Origin: Streptomyces sp. NBC_00358 | Lineage (GTDB): Bacteria > Actinomycetota > Actinomycetes > Streptomycetales > Streptomycetaceae | Direction of reading: 5' to 3' | NCBI RefSeq assembly: GCF_036099295.1 | Contig: NZ_CP107976.1 | Span: 5,146,001 to 5,210,000, forward strand | Length of the DNA stretch: 64,000 nt | Part shown: positions 17,169-26,486 of the stretch, in pieces | Layout of the letters: every line of letters begins with the position of its first letter | Numbering within the stretch: the first letter of the stretch is position 1 | The notes under the pieces: model-generated | What the model saw: only the letters and a program-made list of their open reading frames with translations | The model's database searches: none | Told to the model about the DNA's origin: nothing | Made by a program: the position numbers and the translations under genes

Positions 17169-20117
17169 TCACGGCGGACCGTCCCCGGTTTCTCCGGGCC
17201 CGGCGGCGCCCAGGTCGCGCAGGGTCGCCCGCAGGTCGGCGGCCTCCGGGTGGGAGGTCTCCTCCAGGAGGGCGAGTGCCTTCCGGAAGGCGCCGATCGC
17301 CGCGTCCCGGTCGCCCGCGGCGAGCCGGGAGTCGGCGATGTGCCGCAGGGTGTCCGCCTCCAGATAGTGGTCGCCGACCTCCCGGTACAGCGCCAGCGCC
17401 TGCTCGAAGCGTTCGACGGCGGCGTCGTACCGGCCGAGCTGGTGGTGGGCGTAGCCCACGCTGTCCTGTGCCGCGGCCTCGCCGATCGGGTCCCCGATCT
17501 CCTGGTGCAGGGCGACGGCCTTCTCGCAGTGCTCCAGCGCCTTGTCGTGCTCGCCGAGCAGGATGTACGTCCATCCGACCTCGTTCAGAACGATGGCCTC
17601 GCTGCTCGTGTTGCCCTCGGTCCGGTACAGCTCGCGGGCGTGCTCGTAGTGGTCCAGCGACACGGTGAACCGGCCCTCGCCGTTGGCCTGGTAGGCGAGA
17701 CAGCGCCGGGTGCGTGCCTGGCCGGGCAGGTCGCCCTCGGCCCGGAACAGCTCCAGCGCCCGGCCGAGGTCCCGGCGCGCCTCGGCGGAGTGCGCAAACC
17801 GGGTGTGGAAGAAGCCCAGACCGCGCAGGGCGTGCGCCTCGCCCAGCCGGTCGCCGACGGCGCGGGCGGCCCGGAGCGCGGCACTGTTGATCTCCATCAG
17901 GTCGTGCCAGAAGCCGAGCCGGTCGAAGTACAGGTCCAGTCCGACGGCGGTGCGCCAGGCGTGGTCCTCGTAACCGTGGGCGGCGCCGTGCTCGACGACC
18001 GCGCGCAGGACGTGCCGCTCCGTGCGCAGCCACTGCATGGCTTGCTTGCGTCCGGTGAACCGGGGCGCCCCGCCGTCCGTTGTGTTCGGCGGCAGGCGAA
18101 GGGTCTCGCGGAGCGGGCTGATGATCGCGGAGGCGTGGTGGGTGGTGTGCAGATAGTGGTCGTGCATGCGGTGCAGCGCCGCGTCGCGCCGCTCCTCCGT
18201 GTCCTCGGTGTCGGCCAGTTCGCGGGCGTAGGCACGCAGCAGGTCGTGGAAGGCGTAGCGGCCGGGCGCGTGTTCACCGAGCAGGCTGGCCCCGGTGAGT
18301 TCGGCCAGCAGCGCGCGGACCGGGCGCGGGGGCACCGCGGCCAGGGCGGCGGCCGCGGCCGTGCCGATGTCGGGGCCCGGGTGGAGGGAGAGCCGGCGGA
18401 ACAGTTCCGCCGCCGGGGAGGGCAGCGCGTGGTACGACCACGAGAAGACGGCGCGCGCGTCCGTGTGGGCGTCGCCGCCGGTGAACGCGTCCAGACTGCC
18501 GTGGGTCTCCCGCAGTTCCCCGGCGATGTCGGCGAGCCGGAAGCCGGGGTGATGGGCGGCGCGTGCCGCCACGATGGCCAGGGCCAGCGGCAGCCGGGCG
18601 CACAGCTCGACGATGGCGTCGGCGGCCTCCGGTTCGGCCGCCACCCGTACGGCGCCGATCCGCCGGGTGAGCATCGCGCGGGCCTCGCCGGTGCTCAGCG
18701 GCCCCAGGGTCAGCGGATGGGCGCCGTGGCCGGCCACCAGTCCGGTCAGCCGGCTGCGGCTGGTGACGATGACCAGGCAGCCCGGTGTGCCGGGCAGCAG
18801 CGGTCGTACCTGCCCGCTGTCGCGGGCGTTGTCCAGCACGATCAGGACGCGGCGGCGGGCGAGGACGCTGCGGTAGAGGGCGGCCTGCGCGTCGAGCCCT
18901 TCGGGGACGGCCTGCGGGGCCACGCCGAGGGCGACGAGGAACGTCTCCAACGCCTCGGAGGGGTCCATCACGGAGCCGCCCTGGTCGTATCCGCGCAGGT
19001 TCACATAGAGGCTGCCGTCGGGGAAGCGATGGGCGACGCGGTGTGCCCAGTGCACGGCCAGGGTGGTCTTGCCCGCTCCGGCCATGCCGTTGATCAGGCC
19101 GATGACGGCGGTGGCCGGATGTTCCTCGGCGGGCAACAGCGCGTCCACCTGGCCGAGTTCGGTGTCGCGTCCGGTGAACAGAGGCAGGTCGGCGGGGAGC
19201 TGGGAGGGATGTACGTCGCCCGCGACCCGCGCGTGCTCGTCCGGGTCGGGGTCGTCCGCCGGCTCGGGGTCCGGGTCGTCCTCGCGGCCGGTGCCGTCGG
19301 TGTCCGGCGCCGGTACCGGAACCGGTGGCGGCGACAGGTCCGGGTCCCCGGCCAGCAGCCGGGCGTGCGTGGCCCGCAGGGAGGGGCCGGGTTCGATGCC
19401 CAGCTCGTCCACGAGCGTGCGGCGGGTGCCCGCGTACACCTCCAGCGCCTCGGCCTGCCGGCCGCAGCGGTGCAGGGCCACCAGCAGCAGTTCGCACACG
19501 GCCTCGCGCAGCGGCTGCGCGCCGCGCAGTGCCACCAGTTCGGGCAACACCGCTTCGTGGCGGCCGAGTTCGAGCTCCACGCGGAGCCGGTACTCCTGGG
19601 CCGTCAGCCGCCGCTCGGTCAGGCGTGCCCGTTCGGTCACCGCGAACGGTCCCGGCACACCGGCCAGCGGGGTGCCGTGCCAGGCGGTGAGCGCGGTGCC
19701 CAGCAGCCGGGCCGCCCCGCGGCTGTCGCCCCGGGCGCGGCGCAGCTCGGCCAGCGCCAGGCCCTCCTCGAACTCGCCGAGATCGCTGGTTATCTCCTCG
19801 GTCCGCAGCGCGTACCCGTCACCGATGGACACCACGAGCCGGGGCGGGACGCCCGGGGTCCGGTCGGACTCCAGCAGTTTGCGCAGCCGCGACACATAGG
19901 TGCGCAGCACGGGGACGGCGCCGGCGGGCGGGTCGTGACCCCAGATGCCGTCGACGAGTTCGCCGACGCCGACCGCGCGTCCACGGCGCAGCAGGAGCAC
20001 CGCGAGCACGGCCCGCTGCTGCGGTGAGCCGAGGGCCAGTTCCGTCTCGCCCCGCCACGCGCGCAGCGGACCCAGTAAGGAGAAACGGAGAACTCCCGCA
20101 CCATCAGTAACAGTCAC
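17169..20117 (-). CDS. AfsR-like SARP regulator with NB-ARC and TPR domains
   Basis: A 982-residue transcriptional regulator. GTG 20117 gives MTVTDGAGVLRFSLLGPL. Order: winged-helix DNA-binding domain (~1-100), bacterial transcriptional activation domain (~105-255, ending DELGIEPGPSLRATHARLLAGD), an acidic Pro/Asp linker, NB-ARC ATPase (~310-560) with P-loop GMAGAGKTT near 344-352 and VLIVLDNARD as Walker B, and C-terminal TPRs (~740-975, e.g. EHDKALEHCEKAVALHQEIGD). This is the layout of AfsR, which activates antibiotic genes in Streptomyces. It is one of several such paralogues in a genome, so afsR itself cannot be claimed. It is convergent with the ECF sigma gene and divergent from the rhomboid-like gene. 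Confidence 0.92.
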   Translation of the reverse strand: MTVTDGAGVLRFSLLGPLRAWRGETELALGSPQQRAVLAVLLLRRGRAVGVGELVDGIWGHDPPAGAVPVLRTYVSRLRKLLESDRTPGVPPRLVVSIGDGYALRTEEITSDLGEFEEGLALAELRRARGDSRGAARLLGTALTAWHGTPLAGVPGPFAVTERARLTERRLTAQEYRLRVELELGRHEAVLPELVALRGAQPLREAVCELLLVALHRCGRQAEALEVYAGTRRTLVDELGIEPGPSLRATHARLLAGDPDLSPPPVPVPAPDTDGTGREDDPDPEPADDPDPDEHARVAGDVHPSQLPADLPLFTGRDTELGQVDALLPAEEHPATAVIGLINGMAGAGKTTLAVHWAHRVAHRFPDGSLYVNLRGYDQGGSVMDPSEALETFLVALGVAPQAVPEGLDAQAALYRSVLARRRVLIVLDNARDSGQVRPLLPGTPGCLVIVTSRSRLTGLVAGHGAHPLTLGPLSTGEARAMLTRRIGAVRVAAEPEAADAIVELCARLPLALAIVAARAAHHPGFRLADIAGELRETHGSLDAFTGGDAHTDARAVFSWSYHALPSPAAELFRRLSLHPGPDIGTAAAAALAAVPPRPVRALLAELTGASLLGEHAPGRYAFHDLLRAYARELADTEDTEERRDAALHRMHDHYLHTTHHASAIISPLRETLRLPPNTTDGGAPRFTGRKQAMQWLRTERHVLRAVVEHGAAHGYEDHAWRTAVGLDLYFDRLGFWHDLMEINSAALRAARAVGDRLGEAHALRGLGFFHTRFAHSAEARRDLGRALELFRAEGDLPGQARTRRCLAYQANGEGRFTVSLDHYEHARELYRTEGNTSSEAIVLNEVGWTYILLGEHDKALEHCEKAVALHQEIGDPIGEAAAQDSVGYAHHQLGRYDAAVERFEQALALYREVGDHYLEADTLRHIADSRLAAGDRDAAIGAFRKALALLEETSHPEAADLRATLRDLGAAGPGETGDGPP

Positions 20118-20274
20118 GGCACCAGAGAGTAGCGAGGCACTGTTACGAACACTCTGTCGATCCGGCCATTTCATATGTTCGTGGCGTGCAGGCAACGGGC
20201 TGGTCGCCCCGGAGGGCGGATCGTCCGGAATGTCGATCGCGTGGGGAACACCCCCGGCATGGGTGAATCGGACC

Positions 20275-20928
20275 ATGCGTATTGACCGGGGCTTCCACAG
20301 GGTGTGGACGTACGTGCGCGGCGCTCCGGGCACGTACATCTGGCTGACGATTCTGTTCATCACGACCGTGGCCATGCACCACATGTCTCCGGATTTCGAA
20401 GAGGACTTCCTGAGACAGCGCTCGACGAACATCCACGAGCTGTCGAACAACCCGGTGCGGGTGCTGTTCGCCAGCGCGATGTGGATCGAAGGCGGCCACT
20501 GGATCCCGTACGCCGTTCTCTACACCGTCTTCCAGGCGCCGGCCGAACGCTGGCTGGGAACCGCGCGCTGGCTCGCGGTCAACGCGGCCGCGCATGTGCT
20601 GTCGACGCTGATCAGCGAGGGTGCGCTGCTCTGGGCGATCAAGCACGGAGTGGCACCGCACTCCGCGGTCGACACCCTCGACATCGGGGTGAGCTATGCC
20701 CTCGCGGGGGTGGTCGGCGTGCTCACGTACCGGTTCGCGGCGCCCTGGCGGTACGTGTATCTGGTGGTCGTTCTGGCGCTGTACGGGATTCCCTTCGCCA
20801 CCGCCCGGACCTTCACCGATCTCGGGCATTTCACCTCCGTCCTGACCGGTCTGGCCTGTTATCCGCTGGCCAGAGGGCGGGGAAAAGCATGGAATCCGAA
20901 GGAGACAGTGGACGCTCTGCGGGGTTAA
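20275..20928 (+). CDS. Rhomboid-like integral membrane protein
   Basis: A 217-residue membrane protein with about six helices, the conserved actinobacterial opening RGAPGTYIWLTILFITTVAMHHMSP (split over residues ~14-38) and the FLRQRSTNIHELSNNPV, RTFTDLGHFTSVLTGLACYPL blocks. These match proteins annotated rhomboid-like in Streptomyces. I do not see the GxSG catalytic serine of active rhomboids, so proteolysis is doubtful. ATG 20275 is chosen; GTG 20263 is an in-frame alternative. It lies 10 bp before the oxidoreductase gene and may be co-transcribed with it. Confidence 0.85.
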   Translation: MRIDRGFHRVWTYVRGAPGTYIWLTILFITTVAMHHMSPDFEEDFLRQRSTNIHELSNNPVRVLFASAMWIEGGHWIPYAVLYTVFQAPAERWLGTARWLAVNAAAHVLSTLISEGALLWAIKHGVAPHSAVDTLDIGVSYALAGVVGVLTYRFAAPWRYVYLVVVLALYGIPFATARTFTDLGHFTSVLTGLACYPLARGRGKAWNPKETVDALRG

Positions 20929-20938
20929 CGTCCGGCTC

Positions 20939-22345
20939 ATGAGCAGTTCGGCGAGCAAGGCAGTGAACGGCGGCATCTCCTTCTGGTACGCGGACGACGG
21001 CCTTCCCGCCCCCCGGGAACCCCTGCCCGGCGACGGGTCCGCCGACGTCGTCGTGGTCGGCGGCGGCTACACCGGACTGTGGACCGCGTACTACCTGAAG
21101 AAGGCGGCCCCCTCCCTGCGCGTCACCGTCCTGGAGCAGAAGTTCTGCGGCTACGGCGCCTCGGGGCGCAACGGCGGCTGGCTCTACAACGGCATCGCGG
21201 GCCGCGACCGGTACGCGAGGCTGCACGGCCGGGAGGCGGCCGTACGCCTCCAGCAGGCCATGAACGACACCGTGGACGAGGTCGTCCGGGTGGCGGCCGA
21301 GGAGGGCATCGAGGCCGACATCCACCAGGGCGGTGTCCTGGAGGTGGCGTACACGCCCGCGCAGCTGGCCCGGCTCAAGGCCTTCCACGCGCACGAGCTG
21401 TCGTACGGCGAGAAGGACCGCGAGCTGTACGGCGCGAAGGAGACCGCCGAGCGGATCCGGGTCGCGGACGCGGTGGGCTCGGCCTGGACCCCGCACGGGG
21501 CCCGGCTGCACCCGGTGAAACTGGTCAAGGGCCTCGCCGCGGCCGTCGAGGCGCTCGGCGTCACCATCCACGAGCAGACGCCGGTGACCGAGATCCGCCC
21601 GGGGCACGCGGTGACGCCGTACGGCACCGTCCGCGCCCCCTACGTCCTGCGCTGCACCGAGGGCTTCACCGCGAACCTCAAGGGCCAGAAGCGCACCTGG
21701 CTGCCGATGAACTCCTCCATGATCGCGACGGAACCGCTGACCGCGGGCCAGTGGGCCGGGATCGGCTGGGAGGGCCGCGAGACGCTCGGCGACATGGCGC
21801 ACGCGTACATGTACGCCCAGCGCACCGCCGACGACCGCATCGCGCTCGGCGGCCGCGGTGTCCCGTACCGCTTCGGCTCGCGCACAGACAACGACGGCCG
21901 CACCCAGCAGTCGACCATCGACGCCCTGTACGAGATCCTGGTCCGCTTCTTCCCGTCGCTGACCGGTGTCCCGGTGGCCCACGCCTGGTCGGGTGTCCTC
22001 GGCGTCCCGCGCGACTGGTGCGCCACGGTCACCCTGGACCGCTCGACGGGCCTCGGCTGGGCCGGCGGCTACGTCGGCTCCGGCGTCGCCACCGCCAACC
22101 TCGCCGCCCGCACCCTGCGCGACCTCGTGCGGCAGGACTCCGGCGAGGCGGGCGCGACCGGCCTGACCACCCTGCCCTGGGTGAACCACAAGGTCCGCAA
22201 GTGGGAGCCCGAGCCGTTCCGCTGGATCGGCGTGCACGGCATGTACGCGACCTACCGCACGGCCGACCGCCGCGAACTGACCGCCCACACCCCCGAGTCG
22301 TCCCGGCTGGCCCGGGTCGCGGACCGGGTGGCCGGACGCCACTGA
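20939..22345 (+). CDS. FAD-dependent oxidoreductase (DadA/DAO family)
   Basis: A 468-residue flavoenzyme. The N-terminal dinucleotide-binding motif VVVVGGGYTGLWTAYYLKK is followed by GYGASGRNGGWLYNGIAGRD, typical of amine or amino-acid oxidases such as PuuB and DadA. Later blocks include RLHPVKLVKGLAAAVEALGV, LGGRGVPYRFGSRTDNDG and the C-terminal GLGWAGGYVGSGVATANLAARTL, split over the FAD-binding end. It oxidises a C-N bond of an unidentified amine substrate. It starts 10 bp after the rhomboid-like gene and is tail to tail with the efflux pump gene, 15 bp apart. Confidence 0.9.
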   Translation: MSSSASKAVNGGISFWYADDGLPAPREPLPGDGSADVVVVGGGYTGLWTAYYLKKAAPSLRVTVLEQKFCGYGASGRNGGWLYNGIAGRDRYARLHGREAAVRLQQAMNDTVDEVVRVAAEEGIEADIHQGGVLEVAYTPAQLARLKAFHAHELSYGEKDRELYGAKETAERIRVADAVGSAWTPHGARLHPVKLVKGLAAAVEALGVTIHEQTPVTEIRPGHAVTPYGTVRAPYVLRCTEGFTANLKGQKRTWLPMNSSMIATEPLTAGQWAGIGWEGRETLGDMAHAYMYAQRTADDRIALGGRGVPYRFGSRTDNDGRTQQSTIDALYEILVRFFPSLTGVPVAHAWSGVLGVPRDWCATVTLDRSTGLGWAGGYVGSGVATANLAARTLRDLVRQDSGEAGATGLTTLPWVNHKVRKWEPEPFRWIGVHGMYATYRTADRRELTAHTPESSRLARVADRVAGRH

Positions 22346-22360
22346 CCGGGCCCGGAACCG

Positions 22361-23860
22361 TCAGCCAACGGACTCCGGGACCGCCGCTCCCGCCGCCGCG
22401 TGCTTCGGGGCCTTGGCCGTGACCATGAGGCCGGCGACCAGGCCGGCCAGCAGCAGGATGCCGGTCGCCCACCAGATGGCCACGGTGTAGCCGTGGACGA
22501 CGCCCTCACGGACGATCAGCGCCTTCTGGGACGGGTTGTGGAGATGGGCGGCGATGTAGGCCGTGCTGGTCGTGGTGGCGATGGTGTTCAGCAGCGCCGT
22601 ACCGATCGAACCGCCCACCTGCTGCGAGGTGTTGACCGTCGCGGAGGTCACGCCCGCGTCCTGCGGGGCGACCCCGGCGGTCGCGGTGGCGAAGACCGGC
22701 ATGAAGACCAGGCCCATGCCGAGACCCATCAGGAGCAGACCGGGCAGCAACTGGCCCGCGTAGTCGGAGTTGACCGTGAGCTGCGTGAAGATCACCATGC
22801 CGCCGGCGGCGAGGACCGCGCCCGGCACCATCAGTATGCGTGGCGCCACATGGGGCAGCAGCCGCGCCGAGATCTGCGTCGAACCGATGATGATCGCGAC
22901 GGTCAGCGGCAGGAACGCGAGACCGGTCTTGACCGGCGAGTACCCGAGGATGACCTGGAGGTAGTAGGTCATGAACAGGAACATGCCGAACAGGGCGATG
23001 ACCGCGAGCCCCATCGTCAGGAAGCAGCCGGCTCGGTTGCGGTCCTTGACGATGTGCAGCGGCAGGAGCGGGCTCGGTGCCCTGTTCTGCCACCACACGA
23101 ACGCGACCAGCAGCGCGGCCCCGCCCGCGATGAGGCCCAGCACCAGCGGGTCCGACCAGCCGCGCGAGTTCGCCTCGCTGACCCCGTAGACGATCGCCAC
23201 CAGTCCGCCGCAGCCCAGCACCGCGCCGGGCACGTCGAGGTGGACGTTCTTGAAGCCCGGCCGGTCCCGCAGCAGTCCGAACGCGCCGATGACCGTGATG
23301 ACCGCGATGGGGATGTTGACGTACAGGCACCAGCGCCAGTTCAGGTACTCCGTCAACAGGCCGCCCACGATGAAGCCGATCGCCGCACCCGAGCCCGCCA
23401 GCGCTCCGTAGACACCGAAGGCCTTACCGCGTTCCCTCGGATCGGTGAACGTCGTGGTCAGCAGGGACAGCGCGGACGGCGCGAGCAGGGCGGCGAAGGC
23501 ACCCTGGAGGGCGCGGGCGCCGAAGAGCATGCCGGACGTGGTGGCCGCGCCGCCGATCCCGGACGCGACGGCGAAGCCGATCAGCCCGATGACGAACGTG
23601 CGTTTGCGGCCGACGAGGTCGGCGATCCGGCCGCCGAGCAGCAGCAGCCCGCCGAAGGCCAGCGTGTAGGCCGTGATGACCCACTGCCGGTTGCCGTCGG
23701 ACATGCCGAGGTCGTGCTGAGCGGAAGGGAGCGCGATGTTCACGATGGTCGCGTCCAGCACGACCATCAACTGGGCCAGCGCGATGATCACCAGCGCCCA
23801 CCAACGGTGGGGGTCGGGACCCACGGGCGCTTCTGGTTCACCTGTCCGGGTGACACTCAT
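22361..23860 (-). CDS. DHA2-family MFS drug efflux transporter
   Basis: A 499-residue transporter with 14 predicted transmembrane helices. Motif C/D1-type sequences (VVLDATIVNIALPSAQ, GGRIADLVGRKRTFVIGL, ALLAPSALSLLTTTFTDPRERGKA split around loop 2-3) are those of EmrB/QacA proton-driven exporters. ATG 23860 (MSVTRTGEPEAP) is used. An in-frame ATG at 23908 with GAGG before it would add 16 residues. It lies 80 bp after the quinone oxidoreductase gene on the same strand, so they may share transcription. The substrate is unknown. Confidence 0.92.
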   Translation of the reverse strand: MSVTRTGEPEAPVGPDPHRWWALVIIALAQLMVVLDATIVNIALPSAQHDLGMSDGNRQWVITAYTLAFGGLLLLGGRIADLVGRKRTFVIGLIGFAVASGIGGAATTSGMLFGARALQGAFAALLAPSALSLLTTTFTDPRERGKAFGVYGALAGSGAAIGFIVGGLLTEYLNWRWCLYVNIPIAVITVIGAFGLLRDRPGFKNVHLDVPGAVLGCGGLVAIVYGVSEANSRGWSDPLVLGLIAGGAALLVAFVWWQNRAPSPLLPLHIVKDRNRAGCFLTMGLAVIALFGMFLFMTYYLQVILGYSPVKTGLAFLPLTVAIIIGSTQISARLLPHVAPRILMVPGAVLAAGGMVIFTQLTVNSDYAGQLLPGLLLMGLGMGLVFMPVFATATAGVAPQDAGVTSATVNTSQQVGGSIGTALLNTIATTTSTAYIAAHLHNPSQKALIVREGVVHGYTVAIWWATGILLLAGLVAGLMVTAKAPKHAAAGAAVPESVG

Positions 23861-23940
23861 TCGCTCAGAAGACCATGAAACAGGATGAGTCGCATCTTTG
23901 GACGACATGGCCTCGCGGGACGGGTTCCAGGGGCTCGCGG

Positions 23941-24921
23941 TCATGGCTCCAACACCACCTTTCCGATCGTGGCCCTGTCCTCCAGGGCCCGGTGCGCCGA
24001 GGCCGCCTCGGCGAGGGGAAAGCGCGTGACGGCCGGGGTGAGGCGCCCGGCCGCGGCCTCGGCCAGGGCCCGCAGTTCCAGGGTCCGTACGGGGTCGGGT
24101 CCGCCGGCCTTCCGCATCATCACGGGGCCGAGCACCTGCTCGGACACCCCTTCCACGAGGTACGGGGAGCCGCCGCGCAGGCCCGCGCCGGACCACCCGA
24201 AGACGAGGTGCCGGCCCCCGGGCCCGAGCAGGGCGACGGCGTCCCGGGCGATGTCGCCGCCGACACCGTCGAGCACGACGGTCGCCGCCCGGCCGCCGAG
24301 GTGCGCCCGGACCTTCTCCGGCCAGCCCGGGTCGGTGTAGTCGACGGCCGGATCGGCGCCGTTCGCGCGCGCCCGCGCCACCTTCTCCGGGCCGCCCGCG
24401 AGACCGACCACGGTCGCGCCCGCGTGGTGCGCGTACTGCACGAGGAGCGTGCCGAGGCCGCCCGCGGCGGCGGGCACGACGACCACGGAGGAGGGGCCGA
24501 ACTCGGCGAACTGCACGATCCCCATGGCCGTACGGCCTGTTCCGATCATGGCGACGGCCTGCGCGAAGTCGAGGTTCGCGGGAATGTCGTGGAGGCGCTC
24601 GACGTCGGTGACGGCCAGTTCGGCATAGCCGCCCGGGGCGAAGCCGAGATGGGCGACGACGCGTCTGCCGAGCCAGAGCGCGGCGACGCCCTCGCCGAGG
24701 GACTCGACGGTTCCGGCGACCTCGCGGCCGGGGACCGTCGGCAGGGCCGGCACCGGGGCCGGGCCGCCCCGCATGCCCGCGCGCAGAGCGGTGTCCAGGA
24801 GATGCACACCGGCGGCGGCCACGGCGATACGGACCTGGCCGGGCCCCGGCACGGGGTCCTCGGTCCGCTCGTGGACGAGATTCTCGGCGGGACCGAAGGC
24901 GTGCAGCTGGATCGCGTACAT
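23941..24921 (-). CDS. Zinc-type quinone oxidoreductase (MDR superfamily)
   Basis: A 326-residue NADPH:quinone reductase-like enzyme starting at ATG 24921 with AGGAGC ten bases before. GroES-like domain first (PVPGPGQVRIAVAAAGVHLLDTALRAG), then Rossmann domain with VVVPAAAGGLGTLLVQYAHHAG. No structural or catalytic zinc cysteines are visible, so it belongs to the zinc-independent quinone reductase/CurA-type group. Expected to reduce quinones or enals with NADPH in the cytoplasm. The efflux pump gene lies directly downstream. Confidence 0.92.
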   Translation of the reverse strand: MYAIQLHAFGPAENLVHERTEDPVPGPGQVRIAVAAAGVHLLDTALRAGMRGGPAPVPALPTVPGREVAGTVESLGEGVAALWLGRRVVAHLGFAPGGYAELAVTDVERLHDIPANLDFAQAVAMIGTGRTAMGIVQFAEFGPSSVVVVPAAAGGLGTLLVQYAHHAGATVVGLAGGPEKVARARANGADPAVDYTDPGWPEKVRAHLGGRAATVVLDGVGGDIARDAVALLGPGGRHLVFGWSGAGLRGGSPYLVEGVSEQVLGPVMMRKAGGPDPVRTLELRALAEAAAGRLTPAVTRFPLAEAASAHRALEDRATIGKVVLEP

Positions 24922-25134
24922 CGGGGCTCCTGGCTGTCTGTGAGGCCGGTCGAACATCCACCCTCCGACCTCAAGCCCGCTTGAGGTCAAGGCGCTCGCG
25001 GAGGCGCGGGGCCGGCGGCGTCAGGGCAGCCGGCTTTCCTGTGGATAAGGACGGCCGAGGACCCGGGAATGTGACATGCGGGGAGTTCTCGCAGGCCGGC
25101 GCCGGTTGTCCGTGGCGGCGGGCAGGATGGGGGC

Positions 25135-25842
25135 ATGGCGAGGAGAGTGGCGGGCGGGCGCGGCGGTACGGGTGCGAAGGCACCGGGGACAGGGCTGAAG
25201 GCGGCACGGCGGCCGGAGGTACGACTGCCGGTGCTGGAGCCGTACGACGGCGCGGAGCTGGAGCCGGACGGCGACTACGACGGGCTGGAGTTCAAGGACG
25301 CGGACTTCGCAGGGCAGGACGGCGGGGGAGCCCGCTTCATGGACTGCGCCCTGACGGGCTGCGCGCTGGACGAGACGCGGCTGCACCGCGCGCGCCTGCT
25401 GGACTCGGTCCTCACGGGCCTGCGGGGTGTGGGCACCGATCTCGCCGAGTCGACGCTGCGCGATGTCGAGCTGGTCGACGCCCGCCTCGGCGGGCTCCAG
25501 TTGCACGGCTCCGTCCTGGAGCGGGTGGTCGTGCGGGGCGGGAAGATCGACTATCTGAATCTGCGCACGGCGAGACTCAAGGACGTCGTCTTCGAGGGCT
25601 GCGTCCTGGTCGAGCCGGACTTCGGCGGCGCCCGGCTGGAGCGCGTGGAGTTCGTGGACTGCGTCCTGAAGGGGGCGGACCTCACCGAGGCCACCCTCGT
25701 GGACGTGGACCTGCGCGCGGCGGCGGAGCTGGACATCGCGCGGGGCGTGGACCGGCTCGCGGGCGCGGTCATCAGCACGGCCCAGCTCCTGGACCTGGCG
25801 CCGGTGCTGGCCGCGGCGCTCGGGGTCAGAGTGGAAGGCTAG
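25135..25842 (+). CDS. Pentapeptide repeat protein
   Basis: A 235-residue protein whose middle (about residues 50-215) is a run of A(D/N)LxX-like five-residue repeats, for example TDLAE STLRD VELVD ARLGG LQLHG and GADLT EATLV DVDLR. These form a right-handed quadrilateral beta-helix. Some members mimic DNA and protect gyrase, others have unknown roles. The N-terminus (ARRVAGGRGGTGAKAPGTG) is basic and disordered. It is convergent with the second DUF4913 gene. I cannot assign a target. Confidence 0.88.
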   Translation: MARRVAGGRGGTGAKAPGTGLKAARRPEVRLPVLEPYDGAELEPDGDYDGLEFKDADFAGQDGGGARFMDCALTGCALDETRLHRARLLDSVLTGLRGVGTDLAESTLRDVELVDARLGGLQLHGSVLERVVVRGGKIDYLNLRTARLKDVVFEGCVLVEPDFGGARLERVEFVDCVLKGADLTEATLVDVDLRAAAELDIARGVDRLAGAVISTAQLLDLAPVLAAALGVRVEG

Positions 25843-25890
25843 AACCCGTCAGGACCGGTCCGATGGACGCCCGGGGGCACGGGTGCGGGG

Positions 25891-26385
25891 TCACCCCGGG
25901 TAGGGGTCCATCGAGGGAGTCTCCTTGTCCCGGTGGCCCGCCTTGCAGCCCGCGAACGGGCCGGCGGGATCGCGCAGCGCGGCCATGACATGGGTGAGGT
26001 GGTCGCGGTGCCACAGCGCGGGACCGCTCAGCCCGGCCGTCGGCCCGGTCAGCTCCTGCCAGGTCATCCACAGGCCGTAGAACTGGGCCACCGCTTCGGG
26101 GTGCCGCCACCAGCTCGCGCACCAGGGCGCCGTCGAGGTGACCTCGCGGCCGTACACCGGCAGCAGGAGGTGCCGCACCCACAGGGTCAGCCGGAAGAGG
26201 GCTTCGTCCTGTTCCGGGCCCTCCAGATACAGGATGAACAGCGAGGTCGGTTGCGGGGGAGCCGGTTGCGGGGCGCTGTCGCCGGACGCGAGGTCCGTGG
26301 TGGGGGCCGCCTCCGCCGGGTGCTGGAGTTCTCGGCCGTGCTCGTCGCCCTCGGGGACGCCGGTCAGGGTGGCGTTCTCTGGCAT
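25891..26385 (-). CDS. DUF4913 family protein (second copy)
   Basis: A 164-residue paralogue of the protein at 1975-2505. After a ~45-residue acidic, Pro-rich arm the core reads LFILYLEGPEQDEALFRLT, LWVRHLLLPVYGREVTS, WWRHPEAVAQFYGLWMTWQEL and LWHRDHLTHVMAALRDP, ending AGCKAGHRDKETPSMDPYPG. The two copies share roughly half their core residues and the same AGCK end, so they are duplicates or parallel members. It sits 101 bp downstream of a hypothetical gene on the same strand, echoing the hypothetical-plus-DUF4913 arrangement at the left edge of the window. Confidence 0.9.
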   Translation of the reverse strand: MPENATLTGVPEGDEHGRELQHPAEAAPTTDLASGDSAPQPAPPQPTSLFILYLEGPEQDEALFRLTLWVRHLLLPVYGREVTSTAPWCASWWRHPEAVAQFYGLWMTWQELTGPTAGLSGPALWHRDHLTHVMAALRDPAGPFAGCKAGHRDKETPSMDPYPG

Positions 26386-26486
26386 GCGGGGATGTCCTCG
26401 GGACCGGAGGGAAGGTGGAGGGGCAGCCGCTGCCGGGACGCCCCCTGCGAGGGAGTCCCGGGGACCGGCTGTCGGCTGATTCCTGG

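Noticed and set aside
17070..20027. Long plus-strand open frame opposite the SARP regulator
   Set aside because: A 985-codon frame with Gly/Ala/Val/Gln-rich composition. It is the antisense shadow expected in high-G+C DNA; the minus strand encodes recognisable domains throughout.
20275..20928. Active rhomboid protease
   Set aside because: No GxSG serine motif or conserved His pair in the right helices is visible; it is kept only as rhomboid-like.
22361..24961. Single 866-codon frame joining oxidoreductase region and MFS pump
   Set aside because: The first part is antisense-like Arg-rich sequence in a different frame of the oxidoreductase gene. The real pump starts at 23860 or 23908.
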